A stretch of 64,000 nucleotides of DNA from Pyrobaculum neutrophilum V24Sta. Lineage in GTDB: Archaea > Thermoproteota > Thermoprotei > Thermoproteales > Thermoproteaceae. The stretch lies in contig NC_010525.1 in NCBI RefSeq assembly GCF_000019805.1, positions 1,054,001-1,118,000 of the forward strand, given 5' to 3'. The notes under the pieces were generated by a model. The model made no database searches. It was not told where the DNA came from and saw nothing but the letters and a program-made list of their open reading frames with translations. A program made the position numbers and the translations under genes. Below, one piece after another: positions 56,499-64,000 of this stretch (position 1 is the first letter of the stretch; each line of letters begins with the position of its first letter).

Positions 56499-57194
56499 AT
56501 AGTAGACCCCAACAGCGTATACATAGCCGACGAAGAGCCTCCTGACCGCGTCCCGCCTCAACTTCCCCATGATATAGCGGCTTGATATGTAGGATCCCAC
56601 GAAGCTACCCGCCACCGTTGCGGCCGCCAGAGAGACGTCGAGAACCCCCAGCGCGGCGTACGTCGCAACCGAGGAGACCGCCGTCGGGAAGATAATCCCC
56701 ATGCTCATGGCGGCCGCCCTCTTTGCGTCAAGGCCGGAGGTCAACATGAGGGTTGGCACAAAGACCGTCCCCCCACCCACTCCGAAAAGAGAAGAGGCGA
56801 ACCCCCCTATAAACACAAGTGGAGGGCCGAGCCAAGGCGCATTTCTACGCGGTTCCACGTTTTTCAGAAGCACACTCCCCACAGACACTAGATATAGGCC
56901 GTACGCCAGCTTAACCCACGGCCCTGAATATTTGACAGAAAATGCGGCGCTTACCGCAGCAGCCGCGAGGGACAAAGCCGCGTAGCCCGCCAAAGACTTG
57001 AAGTCAATCGCCCGCCTGTAGTTGTACACTGCAGTCGCCGATGAGACCACTATGGAGAACATACTCGCCGCAGCGGCCGCTTGAAAAGGCACCCCCCAGA
57101 GGTTCAACAAAGGGACAACGATCACGCCTCCGCCCACCCCAATAAGAGGGCCAAGAAGGCCGCCGAGCAAGCCTGCCAAAGCCGCGGCCCACAC
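56466..57194 (-). CDS. TauE/SafE family permease
   Basis: 242 residues, about eight membrane segments. Family repeats GLLGGLLGPLIGVGGGVIVVP and GFASSLFGVGGGTVFVPTL. A second member of this family in the window (the other is at 18303), without a DUF1634 partner. TATA CTTTATATATC at about 57210-57220. Confidence 0.86.
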   Translation of the reverse strand: MWAAALAGLLGGLLGPLIGVGGGVIVVPLLNLWGVPFQAAAAASMFSIVVSSATAVYNYRRAIDFKSLAGYAALSLAAAAVSAAFSVKYSGPWVKLAYGLYLVSVGSVLLKNVEPRRNAPWLGPPLVFIGGFASSLFGVGGGTVFVPTLMLTSGLDAKRAAAMSMGIIFPTAVSSVATYAALGVLDVSLAAATVAGSFVGSYISSRYIMGKLRRDAVRRLFVGYVYAVGVYYLWSYLALFLT

Positions 57195-57284
57195 AACATC
57201 CGCAACAACAGATATATAAAGCCGCAGACCTACGATCCGTCTCTGTATAATCGTTTAGTCGCTGTACAGGCTCTGGGCTCGGCC

Positions 57285-57331
57285 ATACCGGCACCCTGAG
57301 AGGTCCAACCCTCAGAGAGGCCGGTTGTGGA
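57285..57331. other. Imperfect hairpin in a gap, function unknown
   Basis: ACCGGC (57285) can pair with GCCGGT (about 57326), and inside them CTGAG with CTCAG. It sits between the TauE promoter and the C/D sRNA, in a 200-base stretch with no supported gene. It could be a structured RNA or insertion relic; the direction of any transcript is not known. Confidence 0.35.
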
Positions 57332-57423
57332 GACCGGCTTCGTAGGGGGCTTGCCGCCTGCGTGGTTGAGGGCGCCAGGGGAATATAGGCGGCATGTTTA
57401 AAGAATCTGCAGAGAGAAGCCAT

Positions 57424-57478
57424 ACTGTGATGTCGCCTCAATAGCCGGAGGCGTGAAGAGACTCGCATGGGCTGATAA
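57424..57478 (+). ncRNA. Candidate C/D box sRNA
   Basis: Box C-like GTGATGT (57427-57433), 12-base guide (57434-57445), box D'-like CGGA (57446-57449), 3-base spacer, box C' GTGAAGA (57453-57459), 12-base guide (57460-57471), box D CTGA (57472-57475). This is the standard archaeal spacing, though C and D' deviate at one or two bases. TATA GTTTAAAG (57394-57401) lies about 26 bases before the RNA start. The D guide matches archaeal 16S text CCATGCGAGTC, pointing to 2'-O-methylation of the U. Confidence 0.65.
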
Positions 57479-57507
57479 GCTTTTTAAATCAGTTGTATGT
57501 TGCTACC

Positions 57508-57681
57508 GTGGCGCGGAGGAGGAGGTACGAGGGCTTGAACCCCTTCGTGGCGGCTGGGCTTATAAAATTCAGCGAGGAGGGAGAGCTCGAACGCATCAAG
57601 CTCACCCCTAAGTCGGCCGTCGTAATTTCTGTGGCTCTCATAGCGGCTATACTGGTGCTAAACCTCATACACCCACTGTAG
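57508..57681 (+). CDS. Sec61-beta/SecG translocon subunit
   Basis: 57 residues from GTG 57508 (VARRRRYEGLNPFVAAGLIK). Cytoplasmic basic N-terminus, then one C-terminal membrane helix (AVVISVALIAAILVLNLI), the archaeal Sec61-beta layout. TATA TTTTTAAATC at 57481-57490. Non-essential third subunit of the SecYE translocon. Confidence 0.9.
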   Translation: MARRRRYEGLNPFVAAGLIKFSEEGELERIKLTPKSAVVISVALIAAILVLNLIHPL

Positions 57682-57719
57682 CGGAAAAATTTTAATTCAC
57701 CAACATACTGCGTCTCTAG

Positions 57720-57804
57720 GCGGGGGTGCCCGAGCCAGGTCAAAGGGGCAGGGTTTAGGTCCCTGTGGCGTAGGCCTGCGTGGGTTCAAATCCCACCCCC
57801 CGCA
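57720..57804 (+). tRNA. tRNA-Leu (anticodon UAG)
   Basis: Class II tRNA with a long variable arm. Acceptor GCGGGGG/CCCCCGC, anticodon loop TTTAGGT (anticodon TAG) on stem CAGGG/CCCTG, long variable arm GGCGTAGGCC, T arm GTGGG-TTCAAAT-CCCAC, A73 at 57804. CCA not fully encoded (ACCT). TATA-like AAATTTTAATTC near 57687-57698. No intron. Confidence 0.96.
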
Positions 57805-57876
57805 CCTCCATTATAATTTACTATCACAGAAGCTCATGGTAAATAGGCTTATTAGACATCGCAGGCCGCCTTTCCC

Positions 57877-59223
57877 ATGTCGGAGATGTTAAGGAGGGAT
57901 CTGCTGAAGATAGGCGGCGGCTTCATAGTTGGTCTCGCCGCCGGCTACGGAATCGGCAAGTTTTTCCAGCCCGCCACGGTGGAGGTGGTGAAGCCGGGCG
58001 GCACCGAGACCATCAAGGCCGCCACGACCACCACGGCAACAAAGGCGCGGCCAAAGACGTTTAAACTTGCGGTTGTGGCTTATCAATCCGGAGCCGCCTC
58101 TGTCTTCGGAGTTCCAGCCGTCAACATGGCTAAGCTCTTAGTCGATAGGATAAACGCCGGAGGCGGCATAAACGGGGTCCCCGTGGAGCTGGTGGTTAGA
58201 GACGAGGCTGGGGGGCCTGACCAGATGGTGGCCTTGTACAGACAACTCACTCAGCAGGAGGGCGTCGACGCCTATGTGGGCCTCATCTCCAGCGCCGACT
58301 GCCTCGCAGTGGCGCCTGTGGCGGAGCAACTTGGGACTGCCCTCACTGTGTTTTTCGACTGCGCCACGAAGCAGCTGGTGGATAAGGGCATCATGAAGAA
58401 GGTCACCTTTAGAACCGCCACGACCACCGCCCAAGACAACGTGGCGCTTGTGAAGTACCTGCTGGAGGTGAAGCCGGATTTCAAGACCGTTGTTGGGATT
58501 AACCAGGACTACGCCTACGGCCGCGACAACTGGGCGGATTTCACGGCGCTGCTGAAGCGCCTAAAGCCCGACGTGCAGATCCTGAGCGAGCTGTGGACGC
58601 CCCTCTTCACCACCGACTACTCAGCTCAAATCGGCAAGATACTGGATCTAAAGCCCGACCTCGTATACACATCCTTCTGGGGACCCGACCTCGCCAACTT
58701 CGTCCAACAAGCGTCGGCGAGGGGGCTCTTCAAGGTGACCACCGTAGCCTTTACACGGGGAGAGTCCATGCTACAGGATCTAAAGGGGTCTATGCCGCCC
58801 GGCCAGATAGTACAGGCGCCCCACTACTTCGAGTATCCGGACCCAAGACTCAACCTCCTGAACCGGGAGATAGCCGGCGAGTATAGGAGACGCTACGGGT
58901 CGTGGCCTCCCTACCCGGCGTACCACATGGCAAACGCCATCCTCGGCGTGAAATACGCGTACGAGGCGGCGGCCGCCGTATACGGCGTAGACTGGCCGGA
59001 CGTGGGGCTGGTGGCCAAGGTCTTCGAAAGGCTGGCCTACCCGTCTCCAGGCGACTACATCATGATGACGCCTGTACACAACGCCGCGAAGGGCGTGGTT
59101 GTGGGGACCACGGCAGAGGTCCAGGGATACGACTTCAGACTCCTAAGGCCTTACAGATATATGCCGCCGGCTGAGATAACCCCAACGTGGCCTAGCGAGG
59201 AGTGGTATAAGCAGATAGGCTAA
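57877..59223 (+). CDS. ABC transporter substrate-binding protein, branched-chain amino acid type
   Basis: 448 residues. N-terminus MLRRDLLKIGGGFIVGLAAG has a twin-arginine-type signal with hydrophobic helix, suggesting Tat export or anchoring. A Thr-rich linker (about residues 50-60) precedes the periplasmic-binding fold (LLVDRINAGGGINGVPVELVVRDEAG, TALTVFFDCATKQLV, INQDYAYGRDNW). LivJ/amide-binding family; ligand unknown. First gene of a five-gene cassette; TATA CTTATTAG at 57849-57856. Confidence 0.92.
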   Translation: MSEMLRRDLLKIGGGFIVGLAAGYGIGKFFQPATVEVVKPGGTETIKAATTTTATKARPKTFKLAVVAYQSGAASVFGVPAVNMAKLLVDRINAGGGINGVPVELVVRDEAGGPDQMVALYRQLTQQEGVDAYVGLISSADCLAVAPVAEQLGTALTVFFDCATKQLVDKGIMKKVTFRTATTTAQDNVALVKYLLEVKPDFKTVVGINQDYAYGRDNWADFTALLKRLKPDVQILSELWTPLFTTDYSAQIGKILDLKPDLVYTSFWGPDLANFVQQASARGLFKVTTVAFTRGESMLQDLKGSMPPGQIVQAPHYFEYPDPRLNLLNREIAGEYRRRYGSWPPYPAYHMANAILGVKYAYEAAAAVYGVDWPDVGLVAKVFERLAYPSPGDYIMMTPVHNAAKGVVVGTTAEVQGYDFRLLRPYRYMPPAEITPTWPSEEWYKQIG

Positions 59224-60066
59224 ATGATCGAGTTTTTCCTCGCCGTGTTGACTTTCTGGACACACCTCGTGCTCCTATCCGTCGGGCTTCAGTTCATCTA
59301 CAGCTCCGCCAAAACCCTCAACCTGTCCCACGGCTCCTTCTTCGTGCTGGGGGGCTATGTAGCGTCTTGGGCGTTCGCCGCCTTAGGCAACTTCGGCATC
59401 GCGGTTTTCGCGGCCGTTGGGGTTGCGGCGTTGGCGGGCGCCGCTTTCTACATAGGCGTATCTAGGCTCGCCCGTGATGAGACGTCGCAGCTGTTTTTCA
59501 CCTTCTCCCTATTCTGGATCTTCGAAGGGATCTACCGCACCGTCTTCGGAGTCGGCATATACAACGCCTACGCCTTCGCCGAGAGCTTGGGGAGGGCAGC
59601 GGGCATCCCCTGGGCCTACATACTAGGCGCAACCGCCGCCGCGGCCGCCCTCACCGCTGTGTACCTCCTCTTGTATAAAACCCCGTGGGGTTTGTACCTC
59701 AGGGCAGCGGGCGACAATCCCCTGATGGCCGAGGCCTTGGGGGTGAAGAGCGGGCTTGTCCACGGCACCGGCGTGGTGTTGGGCGTAGCTCTAGCCGCGC
59801 TAGGTGGCGCCGTATCCTCCATGTGGCAGAGCTTCACGCCGGGCTTGGCGGGGGTGGCGCTGGTGTACGCCTTCGCCGTTGTGGCCATGGCTGGGCTGGG
59901 CAACGTGATGGGGGCCTTGGTGGCCTCCCTGATTATATCCCTCATAAGAACGGCGTCTGTGTTCTACGCACCGGAGCTGGAGCTCTTCAGCATCTACATA
60001 GCCGTGTTGGCGGTGCTGGCGGTGAAGCCAAGCGGCTTGTTCACGCGCCATGAGAGACGGGTATAA
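59224..60066 (+). CDS. livH: ABC permease, LivH-like
   Basis: 280 residues, about eight membrane segments. LivH family text: LNLSHGSFFVLGGYVASW near residue 32, LYKTPWGLYLRAAGDNPLMAEALGV in the loop, SMWQSFTPGLAGVALVYAFAVVAMAGLGNVMGALVASL. Starts one codon after the binding-protein stop. Confidence 0.92.
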   Translation: MIEFFLAVLTFWTHLVLLSVGLQFIYSSAKTLNLSHGSFFVLGGYVASWAFAALGNFGIAVFAAVGVAALAGAAFYIGVSRLARDETSQLFFTFSLFWIFEGIYRTVFGVGIYNAYAFAESLGRAAGIPWAYILGATAAAAALTAVYLLLYKTPWGLYLRAAGDNPLMAEALGVKSGLVHGTGVVLGVALAALGGAVSSMWQSFTPGLAGVALVYAFAVVAMAGLGNVMGALVASLIISLIRTASVFYAPELELFSIYIAVLAVLAVKPSGLFTRHERRV

Positions 60067-60955
60067 GGCCCTCCTCTTCCTAGCCGCATACGGCCTGGCG
60101 TACATATTGGCCCCAGGCGCCTACCTCAGATACGAGGTCGTCTACTTCGGCGCTGTATCTCTAGCCGTCTTGGGGGTGACGAAGCTGTTGGACGCCGGCT
60201 TGGTGAACTTCGGATACGGCATGTATGTGGCAGCTGGCGCCTACGCGGCGGGCCTGCTGTATAAACACTTGGGCGTATCCGACGTAGCGGCAGGCGTCGC
60301 CTTAGCCGCCGCCGCCGGCGCCGCCTTTGGATACGCCGTGGGAAAGGCCACGGCCAGATTCCGGGGGATCTTCTACGCCCTGCTCAACCTCTCTGTATCC
60401 ATGGTGCTCTACGGGGTGTTGGTCAAGTTCTACACAGTCACCGGGGGCTCCGACGGCATCACGATACCGACCTACCTCCTCTTCGGCTTTCCAGCCGGGA
60501 CAGACGCTATAGCGGGTTTAACCGCCGCCTTGGCGGCGACGGGCCTCTATATGAGGTCTAGATATCTGAGGAGCGCCCTGTACTACAACGCTTTGGGCCT
60601 CCGAGAAAACGAGCTGAGGATGAGGGCTCTGGCGGTCAGCCCTGAAGCCGCCGTGGTGAAGCTCACCGTGTTCTCGGCGGTCTTCGGCTCCGTCTCCGGC
60701 GCCTTATTGGCCTACCTGACCAACCACGTGTCGCCGGACCTATCGTTCTGGTCCGAGTCATCCATCATGGTGATCGGGGGCTTAGCCGGCGGCTTCATAT
60801 CGCCTATGTACGGCTTTCTAGCGGGCGCCCTGGTGTTGAGAATCTTAGACATCTTGGCGAGCTACTACGTGTACGAGCTGGTCGTGGGCGTGGGCCTCAT
60901 GCTTATATTCGCCCTAGCCCTAGCTAGGTCGTATGTCGGCGGTGCTAGAGGTTAG
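60050..60955 (+). CDS. livM: ABC permease, LivM-like
   Basis: 301 residues, about nine membrane segments. LVNFGYGMYVAAGAYAAGLLY and LRENELRMRALAVSPEAAVVKLTVF, SGALLAYLTNHVSPDLSFWSESSIMVIGGLAGG are family text. Overlaps livH by 17 bases and livG by 23. Confidence 0.92.
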   Translation: MRDGYKALLFLAAYGLAYILAPGAYLRYEVVYFGAVSLAVLGVTKLLDAGLVNFGYGMYVAAGAYAAGLLYKHLGVSDVAAGVALAAAAGAAFGYAVGKATARFRGIFYALLNLSVSMVLYGVLVKFYTVTGGSDGITIPTYLLFGFPAGTDAIAGLTAALAATGLYMRSRYLRSALYYNALGLRENELRMRALAVSPEAAVVKLTVFSAVFGSVSGALLAYLTNHVSPDLSFWSESSIMVIGGLAGGFISPMYGFLAGALVLRILDILASYYVYELVVGVGLMLIFALALARSYVGGARG

Positions 60956-61625
60956 AGGCGTCTACAAGAGATTCGGCGGAGTGGTAGCGCTGGAGGACGT
61001 GAGTCTCGCGGTGGCCCCGGGGGAGGTGGTCGCCGTAGTGGGCCCCAACGGCTCTGGGAAAACGACCTTGGTGAACGTGATAAGCGGATACGTAGCTCCA
61101 GATAGGGGGAGCGTGTTGCTGGAGGGCAGAGATATAACGAGGTGGAGCGCGGAGAGGAGGGTGAGGGCAGGCGTCGTGAGATCCTTCCAATTCCCCCTAC
61201 TGTTCCCCAACCTCACCGTCGAGGAGAACCTCCGGGTCGCGGCGTCGGGCCTCAAGCCTTACACCCTAGGCGAGGTGGATAGGCGGGTTGTGGAGGAGGC
61301 GCTCCACCTCTTCGACCTAGAGGCGGTGAGGAGGAGACGCGTTACGGAGCTTTCCGAGGGCCACAGGAAGTTGCTCGACGTAGCGCTGGCCTTCGTATTT
61401 AAGCCGAAGGTCGTGCTACTAGACGAGCCCACCAGCTCCGTCAGCTCCCAGGAGAAGTTCGCAGTTATGGAGAAGATCGTAGAGGTTGTGAAGAAGAGCG
61501 GAGCCTCCGCAGTCGTCGTTGAACACGACTTGGAGGTTGTGAAGAAGTTCACAGATAGGGTGGTGCAGATGATGGCGGGTAGGGTGGTGAAGGTCGCTAA
61601 GACCGCTGAGTGGAGCCATGATTAA
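60933..61625 (+). CDS. livG: ABC ATPase, LivG-like
   Basis: 230 residues. Walker A GPNGSGKTT (about 37-45), VRSFQFPLLFPNLTVEENL (Q-loop), Walker B VVLLDEPTSSVS, switch His in VVVEHDLEVV. The signature reads LSEGHRKLLD instead of LSGGQ, a shift known in LivG-type ATPases. The start overlaps livM. Confidence 0.93.
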   Translation: MSAVLEVRGVYKRFGGVVALEDVSLAVAPGEVVAVVGPNGSGKTTLVNVISGYVAPDRGSVLLEGRDITRWSAERRVRAGVVRSFQFPLLFPNLTVEENLRVAASGLKPYTLGEVDRRVVEEALHLFDLEAVRRRRVTELSEGHRKLLDVALAFVFKPKVVLLDEPTSSVSSQEKFAVMEKIVEVVKKSGASAVVVEHDLEVVKKFTDRVVQMMAGRVVKVAKTAEWSHD

Positions 61626-62259
61626 GGCTGAGAGGCTCGAGGTCAAGCTCGGGCCGCTACACGTGGTCAGAGGCGTCACTCTGGAGGTGGGCGACGGCGA
61701 GGTGGCGGCGTTGGTGGGGCCCAACGGCGCCGGGAAGACCTCCACCCTGCGCGCCATAATGGGTCTTTACCCCCACGGCGGGAGTGTGCTGTTGGACGGG
61801 CGAGATATAAGCGGCCTTAAGGCATACGAGAGGGCCCGCCTTGGGATAGGCTTCAGCCCCGAGGACGGCGGGCTCTTCCCCTCCTTAACGGTGAAGGAGA
61901 ACCTCCTCCTGCCCATGAAATCGCTACGCCTGCCCGAGGAGAGGCTGGAGGTGGTCTACGGCCTTTTCCCCATGGTGAAGGAGCTACTGGGGCGCAAGGC
62001 CTACACCCTCTCGGGCGGACAGAGGAAAATAGTGTCACTAGCTAGGGCCATACTGGTGGGGCGCAGGGCGTTGCTCCTAGACGAGATCTTCGAGGGAGTA
62101 TCGCCCAAGTTCGCAGACGACATAAAGAAGGCGGTGACCGACTACGTGAAGGGAGAGGGGGTGTCCCTCCTACTGGCAGAATCCTCCACACAGTACATAG
62201 CCGGCTTCTACCACAGAATATACAAGATAGAGAGGGGGGCGGTGCTAGAACACCAGTAG
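61618..62259 (+). CDS. livF: ABC ATPase, LivF-like
   Basis: 213 residues. Walker A GPNGAGKTS, Q-loop IGFSPEDGGLFPSLTV, signature LSGGQRKIVSLA, Walker B ALLLDEIFEGVSP (Glu present), then LLLAESSTQY where the usual switch His (VEQN-type loop) is Ser or Thr. Overlaps livG by 8 bases. Confidence 0.92.
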   Translation: MIKAERLEVKLGPLHVVRGVTLEVGDGEVAALVGPNGAGKTSTLRAIMGLYPHGGSVLLDGRDISGLKAYERARLGIGFSPEDGGLFPSLTVKENLLLPMKSLRLPEERLEVVYGLFPMVKELLGRKAYTLSGGQRKIVSLARAILVGRRALLLDEIFEGVSPKFADDIKKAVTDYVKGEGVSLLLAESSTQYIAGFYHRIYKIERGAVLEHQ

Positions 62260-62434
62260 ACCACATCGCCTTGGCCACCCTACGCCAGGTGTCCCCGACG
62301 ACGCGGCTCCTAGTTGGCCCTCGCCGCGTGTCAGCCGCCTCCCTGCCGACGCCGGAGATGCCCTCCCCGTGCCAGGCTCCGCGGCCGACGCTAGAAGGGG
62401 GTAGCTGTTTTTAAATAAGCCGTCTAGAGCGGCC
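62260..62434 (+). promoter_or_regulatory. Gap between livF and MoaD-like gene
   Basis: About 175 bases, GC-rich, no supported gene. A TATA box TTTTTAAATAAG at 62409-62420 precedes the next start. Confidence 0.5.
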
Positions 62435-62719
62435 GTGAAGGTGGTGGTGAAGATCTACGGGCCTAAGTACTTCGGCATCGACAGATACGACGTGGTGACC
62501 GAGGTGCTCGAGGTAGATGGGGAGCCGACGGTTATGGACGTGCTGGATAAGCTGGAGGGCAGATATCCGGGTCTGAAGAGGAGGTTGTTGTCGGGCGACG
62601 TGGTGGCCCCCATGCACGACGTTTTGATAAACGGCAGATCGATAGCCTTCCTCAGGGGGTTGACCACAGCTTTGAAAGACGGCGATGTTGTACAGATAGT
62701 GCCTCCCTTCGGCGGCTAG
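62435..62719 (+). CDS. MoaD/ThiS-like ubiquitin-fold sulfur carrier protein
   Basis: 94 residues, beta-grasp fold, ending in DVVQIVPPFGG with the C-terminal Gly-Gly needed for adenylation and thiolation or conjugation. LNGR-type loop seen as VLINGRSIAFL. May serve molybdopterin synthesis or protein modification (SAMP-like); no partner gene (MoaE or E1-like) is nearby. Confidence 0.87.
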   Translation: MKVVVKIYGPKYFGIDRYDVVTEVLEVDGEPTVMDVLDKLEGRYPGLKRRLLSGDVVAPMHDVLINGRSIAFLRGLTTALKDGDVVQIVPPFGG

Positions 62720-62746
62720 ACGCGAACAAATAAAACCGGGTTGTCC

Positions 62747-63448
62747 ATGGCGCATGTGTGTCTTCCGCTGGATGAGCCCGACGCCCGCGGCGTCTTCAAG
62801 AGGCGGCTAAACAGGTTCGTGGGCGTGGCCGAGATAGGGGGAGCCGACGAGCTTGTACACATACACGACCCTGGTAGGCTGGCTGAGCTGCTCTACCCAG
62901 GCTCGGTCATTTGGGCGAGGCGGAAGAAGACGGGGAAGACCCGATACTACTTGACGGCCGTCGAGCTCGCCGACGAGCTTGTGTTTGTGGACTCCGCAAA
63001 ACACAACAAGATCGCCTCTTGGCTCATAGAGTCCGGGGTCCTCCTCCCCGGATATAGGGTTGAGAGGCATGAGCCGGCATATGGGAAAGGCCGCTTCGAC
63101 CTACTCCTCCGCGGCCCAAAGGGCGAGAAGGCGCTGGTGGAGGTCAAAGGCGTAACGCTCGAGGTCGGCGGCAGAGCGCTCTTCCCAGACGCACCCACCA
63201 CGAGAGGGGCGCGGCATATGGAGGAGCTAGCTAGGGCGGCGGCGGACGGATTTGAGGCGCATGTGGTATTCCTAGTCTTAAGGAAGAAAGCCGCCGTGTT
63301 TTCGCCGAACTGGGAGATGGACAGAAGATTCGCCGAGGCTCTAGCGAGAGCCTATAAAAGCGGCGTATATGTACACGCAGTGAAGCTGGAGACGTCTAGG
63401 TGGTGTCTGAAGTACGTAGAAAAACTCCCTATCGATTTACAGCTCTAA
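62747..63448 (+). CDS. sfsA: SfsA family protein
   Basis: 233 residues. SfsA signature [16 protein letters not shown], with [26 protein letters not shown], a nuclease-like PD-(D/E)XK core (DLL...EVK). Called sugar fermentation stimulation protein; function in archaea unknown, possibly a DNA-binding or nuclease role. ATG 62747 chosen; GTG 62756 is also possible from TATA spacing. Confidence 0.9.
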   Translation: MAHVCLPLDEPDARGVFKRRLNRFVGVAEIGGADELVHIHDPGRLAELLYPGSVIWARRKKTGKTRYYLTAVELADELVFVDSAKHNKIASWLIESGVLLPGYRVERHEPAYGKGRFDLLLRGPKGEKALVEVKGVTLEVGGRALFPDAPTTRGARHMEELARAAADGFEAHVVFLVLRKKAAVFSPNWEMDRRFAEALARAYKSGVYVHAVKLETSRWCLKYVEKLPIDLQL

Positions 63449-63574
63449 TAAGAGCTCTTGAGGTTGCTACCATTCAAACCCTTCAGAGTTCTCGCCCAGT
63501 TCGCCCTCCACGCACCCCGAGTTGCTACTACCCAAAGATACGCAACTACTAAATAGGTAGACGACGTCAACATC

Positions 63575-64000
63575 ATGGAGCTTAGAAAAGGTATAAAACT
63601 GCTCAGGGGATCGCCCAACACCCTCATAGCGGGGGTATATGTGGTGGATCCGGGTCAGCCGGAGACGAGGGCTCTGGAGATTGTGTCCCAGGTCGGAGGT
63701 CCTCCCACTGTACTCCTCACACATTTCCACGCAGATCACCTCTCGGCAGTTCCAGACGGCTCAACCGTCTACGCACCATGGGGAGAGGAGCTTTTTGTCG
63801 CAAGCGTTAAGGCGCGTCTGTTTTTAACCCACGGCGTATACGTCGACAAGGCAGTCTACAAGGGGCGCGACTTGAAGGTAGATGGCGTGGTGAAGGCGGG
63901 CGACAGGGTAGGCCCCTTCGAAGTTGTCCACCTGCCGGGCCATACCTTTGGACACGTGGGATACTACGCCGACGGCCTGCTCTATGCCGGCGACGCGATA
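63575..64000 (+). CDS. MBL-fold metallo-hydrolase (3'-truncated by window edge)
   Basis: 142 codons open to the end of the window. Metal-binding motif LTHFHADHLSAVP (HxHxDH) and downstream His in LPGHTFGHVGYY, then LLYAGDA, the usual Asp site. Metallo-beta-lactamase superfamily, substrate unknown. ATG at 63575 with TATA ACTAAATAGG at about 63547-63556. Confidence 0.9.
   Translation, partial: MELRKGIKLLRGSPNTLIAGVYVVDPGQPETRALEIVSQVGGPPTVLLTHFHADHLSAVPDGSTVYAPWGEELFVASVKARLFLTHGVYVDKAVYKGRDLKVDGVVKAGDRVGPFEVVHLPGHTFGHVGYYADGLLYAGDAI

Noticed and set aside
57255-57400. Possible RNase P RNA or SRP RNA
   Set aside because: Conserved elements of either RNA were not found; kept only as an unexplained structured stretch.
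63449-63574. Repeated GTTGCTAC words resembling a CRISPR remnant
   Set aside because: Only two partial copies, unequal spacing and no consistent repeat unit.

Overview
The window looks like a chromosomal segment of a hyperthermophilic crenarchaeon of the order Thermoproteales, most likely Pyrobaculum. The evidence is a GC-rich sequence, archaeal ribosomal proteins (S5, L30, S24e, S27ae, S30e), KEOPS Kae1, XPB-Bax1, a family 5 uracil-DNA glycosylase, Nre, Sec61-beta, and intron-bearing tRNA. Start codons often sit about 24-28 bases after a TATA box, so many mRNAs are probably leaderless. I used that spacing to choose many starts, and species cannot be fixed from this window. No CRISPR array, rRNA gene or intact transposase was found.

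Layout. 1-9 kb: two membrane proteins, a radical SAM enzyme, VKOR, an FHA-lysJ-phosphoesterase-aldo/keto reductase run, uracil-DNA glycosylase, a PD-(D/E)XK-like protein, a UPF0248 protein and trpF. Two structured gene-poor stretches (6.0-6.3 and 8.6-9.0 kb) share an inverted-repeat motif. 9-12 kb: a P-type proton ATPase with two small membrane proteins. 12-17 kb: trpB-trpD-trpE-trpG-trpA, compact and overlapping; trpC is not in the window. 17-22 kb: anion transporters, TrmO, S30e, a DUF401 permease, thymidine kinase and a ferredoxin. 22.2-23.2 kb: two decayed genes. 23.2-39.8 kb: Bax1-XPB, an ornithine-cyclodeaminase-like enzyme, CorA-like and CPBP membrane proteins, radical SAM enzymes, ribosomal proteins with Kae1, PEP synthase, an MscS-like channel apparently split by an in-frame TAG, and Nre.

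39.8-52.4 kb is the most unusual part: seventeen co-directional minus-strand genes. They encode three unknown cytoplasmic proteins, a ParA/MinD-like ATPase, a secretion/pilus ATPase, two small proteins, a TadC/GspF-like membrane protein, a class III signal peptide (pilin-like) protein, and eight consecutive exported or anchored proteins, among them a 991-residue one. It reads as a type IV filament or secretion machine with a lineage-specific set of surface parts. Six of its junctions are 29-31-base linkers, each starting TAA-NN-TTTTT-C and ending at the next ATG. Nearly all the exported proteins have even cysteine counts, which fits disulfide-rich surface structures and the VKOR encoded upstream.

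52.4-64 kb: tRNA-Ala(UGC), a probable two-intron tRNA-Gln(UUG), tRNA-Leu(UAG), CBS and UspA proteins, an MFS transporter, a TauE permease, a candidate C/D box sRNA with its own promoter, Sec61-beta, a five-gene branched-chain-amino-acid-type ABC transporter whose binding protein has a Tat-like signal, a MoaD-like protein, SfsA, and an MBL-fold hydrolase cut by the window edge.
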